Source of the DNA: Candidatus Doudnabacteria bacterium RIFCSPHIGHO2_01_48_18
GTDB lineage: Bacteria; Patescibacteriota; Doudnabacteria; UBA920; 2-01-FULL-46-14
Length of the DNA: 42,476 nucleotides
Reading direction: 5' to 3'
NCBI GenBank assembly: GCA_001777515.1
Contig: MFEF01000031.1
Span: forward strand, 1 to 42,476
The position numbers and the translations under genes were made by a program. The notes under the pieces were generated by a model. The model was not told the DNA's origin. It saw nothing but the letters and a program-made list of their open reading frames with translations, and did not search any database. Below, piece after piece: positions 6,707 to 12,777 of the stretch; positions within the stretch are counted from its first letter, which is position 1, and each line of letters opens with the position of its first letter.

Positions 6707-6960
6707 AAAAAGTTGATTTGAGTCTGATTCTGCTGTCCGAGGAGGCAGCCGCGGCCTGGCAGGAATATGTCGGGCGGTTGTTTGAGGGCTTGCTCCTGGC
6801 CCGGCTTGCCAAAGATCCGAGCGAAATCGTCCAGGAGGCGGAGATCAAAGGCAGTGAACTCATTTTGCACTGCCGCTGGTCAGGAAAGCGCGGCAAAAAG
6901 GCGGAAGCTGAAATGGCCGTGCCATCTGGCCACTGGCAATGGCGCGCGCCGCAGAATTGA
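6703..6960 (+). CDS. Small hypothetical protein, second gene of a pair
   Basis: The 85-residue product has an AAAGGAGGAGA site directly before the ATG, which overlaps the previous stop. It is predicted mostly helical in the first half (SEEAAAAWQEYVGRLFEGLL) with strands later (GSELILHCRWSGKRG). No motif identifies it. Coupling to the preceding gene suggests a two-protein unit, but nothing in the sequence says what it does. A 34-bp palindrome follows 5 nt after the stop. Confidence 0.6.
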   Translation: MKKVDLSLILLSEEAAAAWQEYVGRLFEGLLLARLAKDPSEIVQEAEIKGSELILHCRWSGKRGKKAEAEMAVPSGHWQWRAPQN

Positions 6961-6965
6961 AACAC

Positions 6966-6999
6966 GCAGAGTATGCTGGACTAGTCCAGCATACTCTGC
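6966..6999. terminator. 34-bp perfect palindrome after the gene pair
   Basis: GCAGAGTATGCTGGA and its exact complement are separated by CTAG, giving a 15-bp stem. It is followed by CTCTCTTCC rather than a T-run. Its position just after the stop suggests an mRNA 3' end or stabiliser. It does not resemble the other hairpins in the window. Confidence 0.5.
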
Positions 7000-7076
7000 C
7001 TCTCTTCCGGGGCGGAAATAGTTAAGACTTTTATCGTAAACGAAAGTTTGCGGCAAGAGCTCTCCTACTTAATTTA

Positions 7077-7174
7077 TCCAGCACCTTCCAGAATACCCCG
7101 CAGCTTGCTGCGGGGATGAATGGCTCAATATAGCCTTCCTGCGGGGTGCAATACCCCGACAGGAAGGTGCTGGA
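7077..7174 (+). mobile_element. 98-bp MITE-like element, copy 1
   Basis: The element begins TCCAGCACCTTCC and ends with its exact complement (13-bp terminal inverted repeats). Both sides carry TTTA, consistent with a 4-bp target duplication. Inside are two GC hairpins: CCCCGCAGC/GCTGCGGGG and CCTTCCTG...CAGGAAGG. It has no coding capacity, so it would need a transposase in trans; none is in the window. By eye it is identical to copies 2 and 3. Confidence 0.8.
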
Positions 7175-7183
7175 TTTATTTCC

Positions 7184-7202
7184 GTTCCAGAAGAGGGAAA
7201 AA
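7184..7202 (+). repeat. 19-bp direct repeat left of the toxin-antitoxin pair
   Basis: GTTCCAGAAGAGGGAAAAA occurs here and again at 8103-8121 in the same orientation. The two copies bracket the PIN/AbrB module and an inverted-repeat element. This fits insertion of the module into, or duplication around, a copy of the leader segment. Confidence 0.55.
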
Positions 7203-7236
7203 AGAAAAACCATAACAAAAATTGCTTTTTGAAAAT

Positions 7237-7647
7237 TTAATATTGTTTCAAGAATTCCTGCGGGGCAAGAATCGGAATATTTTGGATTTGCTTGAGGTTC
7301 AGCAGGTGTTTGTCGCCGGAAATAATGCAGGCAGCTTGCGCGGCCAGCGCTATCTCAAGAATCCGGTTATCGCTTGGGTCTTGGCTTATGGCGGCAATCC
7401 GCTGCGTCGGATGCGCAAGCAGGGACGCGGCCAGGAGTTTGTCGAGCAATGTTTCGAGCGGCGACTGAAGCTTTTGCGCCTGTTTCTGAATATGCGGATA
7501 CCGGATAACCCGGAAGAGCTCATCTATAGTTTGGGGCGAGAAACAGAGGATGATTTGCCGGGTATTGGCCAAAACCAAAAGCCGCTCCAAGGATTTGCCC
7601 CAGAGCAGCATTGAGATAATAACGTTGGTATCGGCCACCACGCGCAT
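7237..7647 (-). CDS. PIN-domain toxin (VapC-like ribonuclease)
   Basis: The 136-residue protein is a PIN-domain RNase of the 'putative toxin, PIN family' group. D6 in VADTNVIIS, E43 in IDELFRV, D90 in DPSDNRILE and D111 in IISGDKHLL match the acidic metal-binding positions. Such toxins cut tRNA or other RNA in the cytoplasm and are held in check by the partner antitoxin. It follows the antitoxin gene by 10 nt in one operon read from the promoter at 7889-7917. Its length is normal and the gene looks intact. Confidence 0.85.
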   Translation of the reverse strand: MRVVADTNVIISMLLWGKSLERLLVLANTRQIILCFSPQTIDELFRVIRYPHIQKQAQKLQSPLETLLDKLLAASLLAHPTQRIAAISQDPSDNRILEIALAAQAACIISGDKHLLNLKQIQNIPILAPQEFLKQY

Positions 7648-7657
7648 GACTAAAATG

Positions 7658-7882
7658 TCAGCGGTTTGCCTTCAATGCTTTATTCAGCGCCGCCTTTGTT
7701 ATTTTTTTGCCGAGTTTGCGCAGGGTTTTAATTTCTGTTTCGGTAAAAATGGTTTTGGATGTCGGGACTTTGGTAATAGTTGCGGTGTTGCCGGTTACAC
7801 GAAAAAATACCTTGGCGCCTTTCCAGGTTTTAGGCAAGGCAACGGAGTTGTTTTTGATTGTGGTGATCACGGCTTGTGTCAT
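7658..7882 (-). CDS. AbrB/SpoVT-like antitoxin
   Basis: The 74-residue protein starts MTQAVITTIKNNSVALPKTW, the usual beta-hairpin of AbrB/MazE-type swapped-hairpin DNA-binding antitoxins. A helical, basic C-terminus (ETEIKTLRKLGKKITKAAL) would wrap the toxin. It is the first gene of the pair and probably represses its own promoter. That promoter places the transcription start at or next to the ATG, so the mRNA should be leaderless; no Shine-Dalgarno sequence is present, which agrees. Confidence 0.78.
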   Translation of the reverse strand: MTQAVITTIKNNSVALPKTWKGAKVFFRVTGNTATITKVPTSKTIFTETEIKTLRKLGKKITKAALNKALKANR

Positions 7883-7888
7883 AGTGTC

Positions 7889-7917
7889 AGTATAATTTTT
7901 TAGAGTGAATTTGTCAA
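7889..7917 (-). promoter_or_regulatory. Sigma-70-type promoter of the toxin-antitoxin operon
   Basis: On the minus strand TTGACA (7917-7912) and TATACT (7894-7889) are separated by exactly 17 nt. The start codon begins 6 nt after the -10 element, so transcription should begin at or within 1-2 nt of the ATG. Confidence 0.8.
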
Positions 7918-8055
7918 CCAGGTAGTGAAAGTTCGAGAGGCCGCTTTTGGCGGCCAGAATGCCCGGTAAGATTTTTCCTAAAAAATAATAATACCTGAAA
8001 CCTGCACGGCAGAAATTGGTAAATTGTCTGAATAACTCGAACTTCTACTACCTGG
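7918..8055. repeat. 138-bp inverted-repeat element beside the TA promoter
   Basis: CCAGGTAGTGAAAGTTCGAG (7918-7937) and the complement of CCAGGTAGTAGAAGTTCGAG (8036-8055) form 20-bp arms with two mismatches. The interior holds a GGCCGC/GCGGCC hairpin and an A+T-rich core with no gene. It could be a non-autonomous element or a structured RNA. It abuts the -35 box of the TA promoter on one side and the methyltransferase leader on the other. Confidence 0.5.
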
Positions 8056-8102
8056 TCAATTGGAATTCTTTTCCGGAACCGGGATACTTGATTTCAATCC
8101 TT

Positions 8103-8121
8103 GTTCCAGAAGAGGGAAAAA
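8103..8121 (+). repeat. 19-bp direct repeat right of the toxin-antitoxin pair
   Basis: This is an identical copy of the sequence at 7184-7202. It lies just upstream of the ribosome binding site of the methyltransferase gene, a place similar to where the leader-segment repeats sit before the gene at 6386. Confidence 0.55.
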
Positions 8122-8137
8122 TTTTCTAGGAGGATTT

Positions 8138-8917
8138 ATGTTGAATACGATCACTACCGAAGCGGCATTAGAGAATTTTTTGGCGTTTTGGCAGGCGCAC
8201 TTTCCGGAACAGCAGACACTGACAAGAGAGGCGGCTTTAGCTTGGTTTGACGAACAGCGGCGGGGCTTTTCCAATACGCGGGCATCAGATCAGGAAATGA
8301 CTGCTTACCAAGACGATGTCTCGCGGGTCTATGGCGCTTACGAAAATGCCGCATTCCAAATGGCGACCGTTGAGCGCATTATCAGGCTGGCAAAAAGATT
8401 GCCTGCCAAGGCGACCATTGTTTCTCTGGGCTGCGGCCCGGCTTCATACGAGCTGTGGCTGGCAACGCAGACAGACTACCGATTTACACTCGTTGACCAT
8501 TCTGCTGGAATGCTTGATCGGGCGCGAGGGATTGCGCAAGAGCTTGGTGTCACGAATCAGATCACGATGATTCAAAGCGATGCCAGCAGTGTGCCAGCCG
8601 TTCCATCTCACTGCGCTGATCTGGTGTTTTGCCTGAACAGCATGCACTGGTCCCGGAATTGGCAGCAATGGATCGTGGAAGCAGCCAGGATTGTGAAGCG
8701 GCGCTCGTGTGTCCTCGTGACTTGCACCTTTTTTATGCCGCGTAGCATGATTACTCCCGAGGATTTGGGAGAAATCATGAGCCGGTATTTCAAAAACGAA
8801 GGAGCGGGACCGCTCGTCCCGCCGGTTGATGTCGGAAACGGCATGGCTGCAGTCAGCGGCCGGTTTCTGTGCATTGGCAGGAGAAACGACAAACCGCCGA
8901 AACGCAAAAAGCGGTGA
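8138..8917 (+). CDS. Class I SAM-dependent methyltransferase
   Basis: I use the ATG at 8138, which follows CTAGGAGG; the in-frame upstream ATG at 8060 lacks a ribosome binding site. The 259-residue product has a helical N-terminus and a Rossmann core: motif I IVSLGCGPASYE, the acidic end of strand 2 in FTLVDHSAGML, motif II-like QSDASSVP and post-motif LVFCLNSMHW. The substrate is unknown; the fold suits small-molecule methyltransferases. The C-terminus is basic (RRNDKPPKRKKR). A strong hairpin follows the stop. Confidence 0.75.
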   Translation: MLNTITTEAALENFLAFWQAHFPEQQTLTREAALAWFDEQRRGFSNTRASDQEMTAYQDDVSRVYGAYENAAFQMATVERIIRLAKRLPAKATIVSLGCGPASYELWLATQTDYRFTLVDHSAGMLDRARGIAQELGVTNQITMIQSDASSVPAVPSHCADLVFCLNSMHWSRNWQQWIVEAARIVKRRSCVLVTCTFFMPRSMITPEDLGEIMSRYFKNEGAGPLVPPVDVGNGMAAVSGRFLCIGRRNDKPPKRKKR

Positions 8918-8923
8918 TATCAG

Positions 8924-8958
8924 AGAAAGGAATAGCAAATGATTTGCGGTTCCTTTCT
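8924..8958 (+). terminator. Hairpin after the methyltransferase gene
   Basis: AGAAAGGAA and TTCCTTTCT pair over 9 bp, with an inner GCAAAT/ATTTGC stem. It starts 7 nt after the stop codon. The following sequence is pyrimidine-rich but has no pure T-run, so termination is likely but not certain. Confidence 0.5.
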
Positions 8959-9023
8959 CACCTTTCTCGAGTTCTCGAATGGTCGAGGATTCAAGATCGG
9001 TAAAAATCTAGAGGAGGTTCCCA

Positions 9024-9464
9024 ATGTTCAATGTTCTGTTTGCGTTTGTGTTGTTGTTCCAGGTTGCGGATCCGTTTGCCGCGCTGGAAAAATCCCTCGC
9101 AAAAAATGCTCCGGTACTAACCGCGCGCGATGCGGCGTTCAAGCAATTCCAAACTGCCGTTAACGGAGTCAATGCGGTTGATGTAACCCAGGCCTGGACC
9201 CGATATATCACGGCATGGGATGAGGGTGTCAAGGTTTGGCTGCCCATGAGAACTGAACTTGACCGCGCATCCAAGGCGGTGATCAGCAAACAGCCAGTCG
9301 ACGCCAAAACTAAAGACCGACTGGCCAAGCTCACGGCGCAGGTTGAATTGTTTATGAAACACCCTGCGGGTTACGATGATCTGATGAAAAAGTATCGAGA
9401 GCGGATAGGCGATCCCGACACCGGCCCGCAAGTGCCAGTGATCCGCAAACCAAAACAGCCGTAA
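9024..9464 (+). CDS. Small exported or membrane-anchored helical protein
   Basis: The 146-residue product follows a strong GAGGAGG site. Residues 1-15 (MFNVLFAFVLLFQVA) are hydrophobic and may be a short signal or anchor, although no basic N-region is present. The rest is predicted helical, with AVDVTQAWTRYITAWDEGVKVW in the middle and a proline-rich tail ending RKPKQP. I do not recognise a family. It is transcribed alone and closed by the terminator at 9489. Confidence 0.55.
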   Translation: MFNVLFAFVLLFQVADPFAALEKSLAKNAPVLTARDAAFKQFQTAVNGVNAVDVTQAWTRYITAWDEGVKVWLPMRTELDRASKAVISKQPVDAKTKDRLAKLTAQVELFMKHPAGYDDLMKKYRERIGDPDTGPQVPVIRKPKQP

Positions 9465-9488
9465 ATGCTGTAAACTGGCAGAGTCGGC

Positions 9489-9529
9489 AAGGTAGTAATT
9501 CCTTCGGGAGTTCCTACCTTTTCTTTTTT
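9489..9529 (+). terminator. Rho-independent terminator
   Basis: AAGGTAG..TTCC and GGAG..CTACCTT form an imperfect stem capped by a TTCG tetraloop, followed by TTCTTTTTT. The T-tract runs into the TTTA that borders MITE copy 2, so the element entered at the end of the terminator. Confidence 0.75.
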
Positions 9530-9530
9530 A

Positions 9531-9628
9531 TCCAGCACCTTCCAGAATACCCCGCAGCTTGCTGCGGGGATGAATGGCTCAATATAGCCTTCCTGCGGGG
9601 TGCAATACCCCGACAGGAAGGTGCTGGA
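9531..9628 (+). mobile_element. 98-bp MITE-like element, copy 2
   Basis: This copy has the same 98 bp as copies 1 and 3 by eye, with 13-bp terminal inverted repeats and TTTA on both sides. It lies in the same orientation as copy 1, 2.4 kb away, between a terminator and a 53-codon ORF. Confidence 0.8.
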
Positions 9629-9650
9629 TTTATTATGATAAAATAGCTTT

Positions 9651-9812
9651 ATGAAAAAATCCGAAGAACTGGAAGATATAAAATATTCCATAGCCAGGTT
9701 ATGCTACGATCTACAGGAGGTTGGCATGGACATGAACGAGAAAGATTTCAAAAACATGATTACAAAGCTAGAAAATATCAAAAGTAGCATAGATTTCAGA
9801 TCACTAAACTGA
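9651..9812 (+). CDS. 53-residue hypothetical protein
   Basis: The frame encodes MKKSEELEDIKY through SSIDFRSLN. It is rich in K, E, D, M and N and looks like a small helical protein rather than random sequence. No ribosome binding site is present; a TAAAAT at 9639-9644 ends 6 nt before the ATG, so expression could be leaderless. The right end of MITE copy 2 lies 22 nt upstream and might supply promoter sequence. I do not recognise a family. Confidence 0.4.
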   Translation: MKKSEELEDIKYSIARLCYDLQEVGMDMNEKDFKNMITKLENIKSSIDFRSLN

Positions 9813-9865
9813 ACAGGCTGCTCAAAGAATAGCGCAGCTTTCTATGCAGGTATCATACTCGTTTT

Positions 9866-10203
9866 TTAAGGCACGCGGACAATATCGGTCGCAATTCTGA
9901 CGTCAACGCCTTTTTCATGATAGATGTCTTTTATCTTCATCATGAAGCCTTTTTGATAACAATATTTTGTTCTCTGAGAACGTAAAATAAGGACATCTGG
10001 CCATTGTACATTTGTGTGGACTTGGGATTATTGCGCTCGCGTTTTATTTCGCCAACACAATATTCGATATCGATTTCCTTGGTGCCGGTCAGAGCCTCTG
10101 CCAGTTTACGATAATGGAATTTGGTTAAGTGAACTTGGGGAGCAACCTTTTTAGATCTGTGATAAAAATTGCTGCTGTCAAAAATGACTAGGATTTTGCT
10201 CAT
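9866..10203 (-). pseudogene. NYN-domain (LabA/DUF88-like) protein, frameshifted and short
   Basis: The first 87 codons (10203 to 9940) read MSKILVIFDSSNFYHRSKKV and continue as a typical N-terminus of a NYN-domain RNase, then stop after NIVIKKAS. If one A is added to the run that reads as TTTTT on the plus strand (about 9951-9955), the frame continues GFMMKIKDIYHEKGVDVRI and then ATDIVRVP before a second stop at 9866. GVDVRIATDIVR is a conserved NYN segment, so the homology spans the frameshift. The remaining C-terminal half is missing. The gene is probably dead, unless the first shift is a sequencing error. Confidence 0.65.
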
Positions 10204-10220
10204 TTGTTCAAAAAGGTATT

Positions 10221-10260
10221 AAAAACCTCCGGGTCTTTTTACAGAAGCCGGAGGGGGTTT
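10221..10260. terminator. Bidirectional terminator
   Basis: AACCTCCGG and CCGGAGGGGGTT flank a 15-nt loop, with A-rich sequence before and TTT after. It can serve transcripts from either side. It lies 18 nt upstream of the start of the minus-strand NYN remnant. Confidence 0.6.
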
Positions 10261-10570
10261 AGTAAGGTAATCTCACAGCCGGAGCCAAACTACAATCTGT
10301 GAATGAACCTGCAGCTTTGGACAATTCAAGGCGGGTTTTGCATTGTCCGAGATTAGAGGCTAAATATGGAGGGAGTTTCGTAATTCAAAGTTATCAGGAA
10401 TTCATTCATGAGCCGGAATTGTTACCCGAGTCCATGCTTTTACTGGATCGACGGCATGCAGCAGTCGCAAAAATTTTTGGCTTCGAGGTGGAGTTTGTTG
10501 CCAAATATCAGTCGCCTTCTCTTGGTAAAGCCAAAATCCAAGGCGCCTGAATGATGGGCGGATGTCGGAA
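10261..10570. other. Gap without a supported gene
   Basis: An 83-codon plus-strand frame starts with GTG at 10299 but has no ribosome binding site, and an alternative frame over the same DNA is equally plausible. I see no repeats or structured RNA here apart from the flanking terminators. Confidence 0.4.
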
Positions 10571-10602
10571 AAAACCGAGGATTTACACAAGTCCTCGGTT
10601 TT
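10571..10602. terminator. Bidirectional terminator
   Basis: AAAACCGAGGA and TCCTCGGTTTT are exact complements around a 10-nt loop. This is a classic two-way intrinsic terminator. It insulates the VKOR operon from what lies upstream. Confidence 0.75.
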
Positions 10603-10615
10603 CAGTTGCGCGTTT

Positions 10616-10644
10616 TTGCATTTGTTTAGAGAATCAGTCATAAT
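10616..10644 (+). promoter_or_regulatory. Likely promoter of the VKOR operon
   Basis: TTGCAT and CATAAT are spaced by 17 nt and lie between the terminator and the ATG at 10671. Each box matches the sigma-70 consensus in 4-5 positions. The leader would be about 20 nt. Confidence 0.5.
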
Positions 10645-10670
10645 AATCGCAGAGCTTCGAAATTGGGCAT

Positions 10671-11489
10671 ATGACATCAAAACAAAGAACAATCTACCGA
10701 TTTCTTATTACAAGCGCGGCGTTGCTGGGGCTTGTGATAATGTCATATTTGACTTATATTCACTATGCTAATACCTCTTCGTTTTGCGACATTTCCAAAG
10801 AAGTCTCCTGCGATGTGGTGACTACCAGCCTGTATTCGGAGGTGTTTGGTCTTCCAGTCTCGGTATTGGGTTTAGGATATTTTTTGATGGTGTTGGTCAT
10901 TAGTTTGCGCAAAATGAGCCCGGATAAATTCCGGTTTTTGTTTATGGCCACCGCGTTTGCGCTTGTTCCTTCGCTATACCTTTCCTACATGGAATATTTT
11001 GTCATCAAATCATTCTGCATTTTGTGCGAGACCTCGAAGATTTTAATGTTTATAATTTTAGGGGTTTCTTATGCGGCAATCCGCGACAGGCTTCAGAGCC
11101 TGGGGCGCTTGCTTGCGCCAATAATTATCGGTGGACTCGTCATTTCAGGGATTACTTTTTTTATCCAGAATGGGAGAGTGATTAGCGAGGATTATACGGA
11201 TTTTGTCGAACATCTGAACCGCCGGGGCTGGGTGTATTATAAATCTTACACCTGCTCGAACTGCAAACGGCAGGAAAAACTGCTCGGCGAAGCATACAAA
11301 GGATTAAATGCTGTAGAATGCCATCCCAAGGGCCCGAATGGCAATCCGCAATTGTGCCTTCAGAAAAATATCACCAAAACTCCGACTTGGCTTTTAGAGG
11401 AAAATGGGAAAGTTACTGTCCGCCTTGAGGGACTACAGCCAATCGAAGAGCTAATGAAAATTTCCGGATATGAGAACAATAAAAATTAA
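10671..11489 (+). CDS. VKOR-thioredoxin fusion, disulfide-forming membrane enzyme
   Basis: The 272-residue protein has four or five membrane helices and the cysteine pattern of bacterial vitamin K epoxide reductase homologs: loop pair C39 and C47 and the active CILC pair C116/C119 near the quinone site. After a further helix (about 148-165) comes a thioredoxin-like domain with C195-S-N-C198, plus C217 and C229. By family knowledge it reoxidises a DsbA-type protein and hands electrons to quinone, so the DsbA-like protein at 40590 is a candidate partner. It is the first gene of a three-gene operon (12-nt gap to the CcdA-like gene). Confidence 0.9.
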   Translation: MTSKQRTIYRFLITSAALLGLVIMSYLTYIHYANTSSFCDISKEVSCDVVTTSLYSEVFGLPVSVLGLGYFLMVLVISLRKMSPDKFRFLFMATAFALVPSLYLSYMEYFVIKSFCILCETSKILMFIILGVSYAAIRDRLQSLGRLLAPIIIGGLVISGITFFIQNGRVISEDYTDFVEHLNRRGWVYYKSYTCSNCKRQEKLLGEAYKGLNAVECHPKGPNGNPQLCLQKNITKTPTWLLEENGKVTVRLEGLQPIEELMKISGYENNKN

Positions 11490-11501
11490 TAAATACACAA
11501 T

Positions 11502-12221
11502 ATGCCTGGTCAGGATTTGACTATCGGTCTAGTGGTTGCTGCCGCGGCTGCGGACAGCATTAATCCTTGCGTGTTCGGGGTGCTGATTTTTTTGATCGCT
11601 TTCATGACGAAGCTGTTCAAAAGCCCGCGGATGATGCTGGTCGGCGGTTTGTTTTATTCCGCCGTAGTTTATGGCGTTTATCTGCTGCTCGGTTTCGGCA
11701 TTCTGAAGCTGGCTCTCAATACCGGCCTGGCCTTTGTTTTTTATTGGGTGGCCGCGATCATCGCGATTCTGGCGGGGTTGCTCGAGATCAAAGACTACTT
11801 CTGGTATGGCAAGGGATTTACCTTGCAGATCATTCCGGGCGGTGCCAAGCGGATTAAATATTACACCAGCAAAATCGCGGGCATGGAAAAACGCCATCCG
11901 GCTTACTTGTTTTTGATGATTGCTCTGCTGGGAGTGCTAGTGGTTCTGGTCGAACTGCCCTGCACGGGCGCGCCCTACCTGGCCATTTTAGGCCTTCTAT
12001 CCCGCGGGGATTTCGCGACGGCCGTGCCTCTGCTGCTGCTGTATAATTTTGTTTTTGTTGTTCCGCTCTTGATAATTATTGGGATTGCGTATTTTGGGAC
12101 GTCCTCTGAGCGGCTGGAGAGCTGGCGCAAGGATCATCGGGGGGTAATGAGATTGGGGATCGGCCTCTTCTTGGTCGTGTTGGGGCTGTATATGGTTTAT
12201 ACAATTTATTCAGGATTTTAA
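11502..12221 (+). CDS. CcdA/DsbD-like thiol-electron transporter
   Basis: The 239-residue protein has six predicted membrane helices and the paired cysteines of the CcdA/DsbD transmembrane family: C23 in SINPCVFGVL and C154 in VELPCTGAPYL. These carry reducing power from cytoplasmic thioredoxin across the membrane. It lies between the VKOR fusion and a DoxX-like gene, 12 nt after one and 2 nt before the other. A longer relative is encoded at 24013. Pairing an oxidising enzyme (VKOR) with a reducing carrier in one operon suggests balanced control of extracytoplasmic disulfides; that is inference. Confidence 0.88.
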   Translation: MPGQDLTIGLVVAAAAADSINPCVFGVLIFLIAFMTKLFKSPRMMLVGGLFYSAVVYGVYLLLGFGILKLALNTGLAFVFYWVAAIIAILAGLLEIKDYFWYGKGFTLQIIPGGAKRIKYYTSKIAGMEKRHPAYLFLMIALLGVLVVLVELPCTGAPYLAILGLLSRGDFATAVPLLLLYNFVFVVPLLIIIGIAYFGTSSERLESWRKDHRGVMRLGIGLFLVVLGLYMVYTIYSGF

Positions 12222-12223
12222 AA

Positions 12224-12589
12224 ATGGATACCAAAAAAATTCAATGGATTTTGCGAATCGGGATTTTTGGAGAATTTCTGGGGCATGGCGTGTTCGCCAT
12301 TCAGGGGAAAAAAGACTGGATCGCCTGGACCGAGCAGTTAACAGGTATGGATACGAGTGCTGCCACCACGTTTATCCTGGTCGTCGGCATTATTGATATT
12401 CTGATTGCCTTCAGCATCCTGGTTAAACCAATGCGCGCTGTCCTGCTGTGGGCCGCGGTTTGGGGTGTTTGGACCGCTCTCCTGCGGCCGCTGGTTGGCC
12501 TGCCCATCTGGGATTTCGTGGAACGCTGGGCCAACTGGGCTGCGCCACTGGCCCTTTTCTACCTGCTGCAAAAAAATAAGCCGCGTTAA
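12224..12589 (+). CDS. DoxX-like membrane protein
   Basis: The 121-residue protein has four predicted membrane helices and a DoxX-like start (IGIFGEFLGHGVFAI). Short conserved motifs with tryptophans lie in the loops (KKDWIAWTEQ, WDFVERWANWAAP). DoxX-type proteins are small quinone-linked or redox-associated membrane proteins of unclear chemistry. The start codon follows the CcdA-like stop by 2 nt, so it is the last gene of the thiol operon. A second DoxX protein of the more usual type is at 21184. Confidence 0.65.
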   Translation: MDTKKIQWILRIGIFGEFLGHGVFAIQGKKDWIAWTEQLTGMDTSAATTFILVVGIIDILIAFSILVKPMRAVLLWAAVWGVWTALLRPLVGLPIWDFVERWANWAAPLALFYLLQKNKPR

Positions 12590-12678
12590 CCTTCTGCTTT
12601 TTAAATTTTGGGTATGTGCGGGGGCGTTCCGGTTTCGGCTCCGGAATAACGGAAATATTTCACAACTTGGCGGTCGAT

Positions 12679-12707
12679 TTGACATTTCTCGAGCTTTTTG
12701 CTATAAT
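12679..12707 (+). promoter_or_regulatory. Consensus promoter of the DEAD-box helicase gene
   Basis: TTGACA and TATAAT are both perfect and separated by 17 nt. Transcription should start near 12714, leaving a 60-nt leader that contains a terminator-like hairpin. Confidence 0.9.
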
Positions 12708-12730
12708 TATATATACAAGAGTAAAGATAG

Positions 12731-12769
12731 CTCATCAGCAATTTTAGCGCTTGATGGGTTTTTTATTCC
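12731..12769 (+). promoter_or_regulatory. Terminator-like hairpin in the helicase leader (possible attenuator)
   Basis: CTCATCAGC pairs with GC(T)TGATGGG over 9 positions with one bulge, followed by TTTTTTATT. It sits wholly inside the leader, between the consensus promoter and the start codon. Attenuation or cold-dependent readthrough would suit an RNA helicase, but this is inference. An alternative TTG start at 12751 would lie within the hairpin. Confidence 0.5.
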
Positions 12770-12777
12770 CTGAAATC

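Larger units (their letters stand above)
7007..7202 (+). repeat. Duplicated leader segment, copy B (interrupted by MITE)
   Basis: This is the second copy of the segment at 6284-6373: CCGGGGCGGAAA..GTTAAGAC, GCTCTCCTACTTAATTT, the inserted 98-bp element, then TTCCAGAAGAGGGAAAAA. With the element and one TTTA removed, the flanks align with copy A. No plus-strand gene follows; the minus-strand PIN gene lies there instead. Confidence 0.55.

Noticed and set aside
7077-7174. The 98-bp element as a terminator or small RNA rather than a mobile element
   Set aside because: It is strongly folded, but exact identity of three copies with 4-bp direct repeats and an empty paralogous site fits insertion better. 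A secondary role as terminator is not excluded.
7222-7614. 130-codon plus-strand frame opposite the PIN toxin
   Set aside because: The minus strand encodes a clear PIN protein with a consensus promoter; the plus frame is its shadow.
10299-10550. 83-codon plus-strand frame starting with GTG
   Set aside because: No ribosome binding site or known pattern; another frame over the same bases is equally open.
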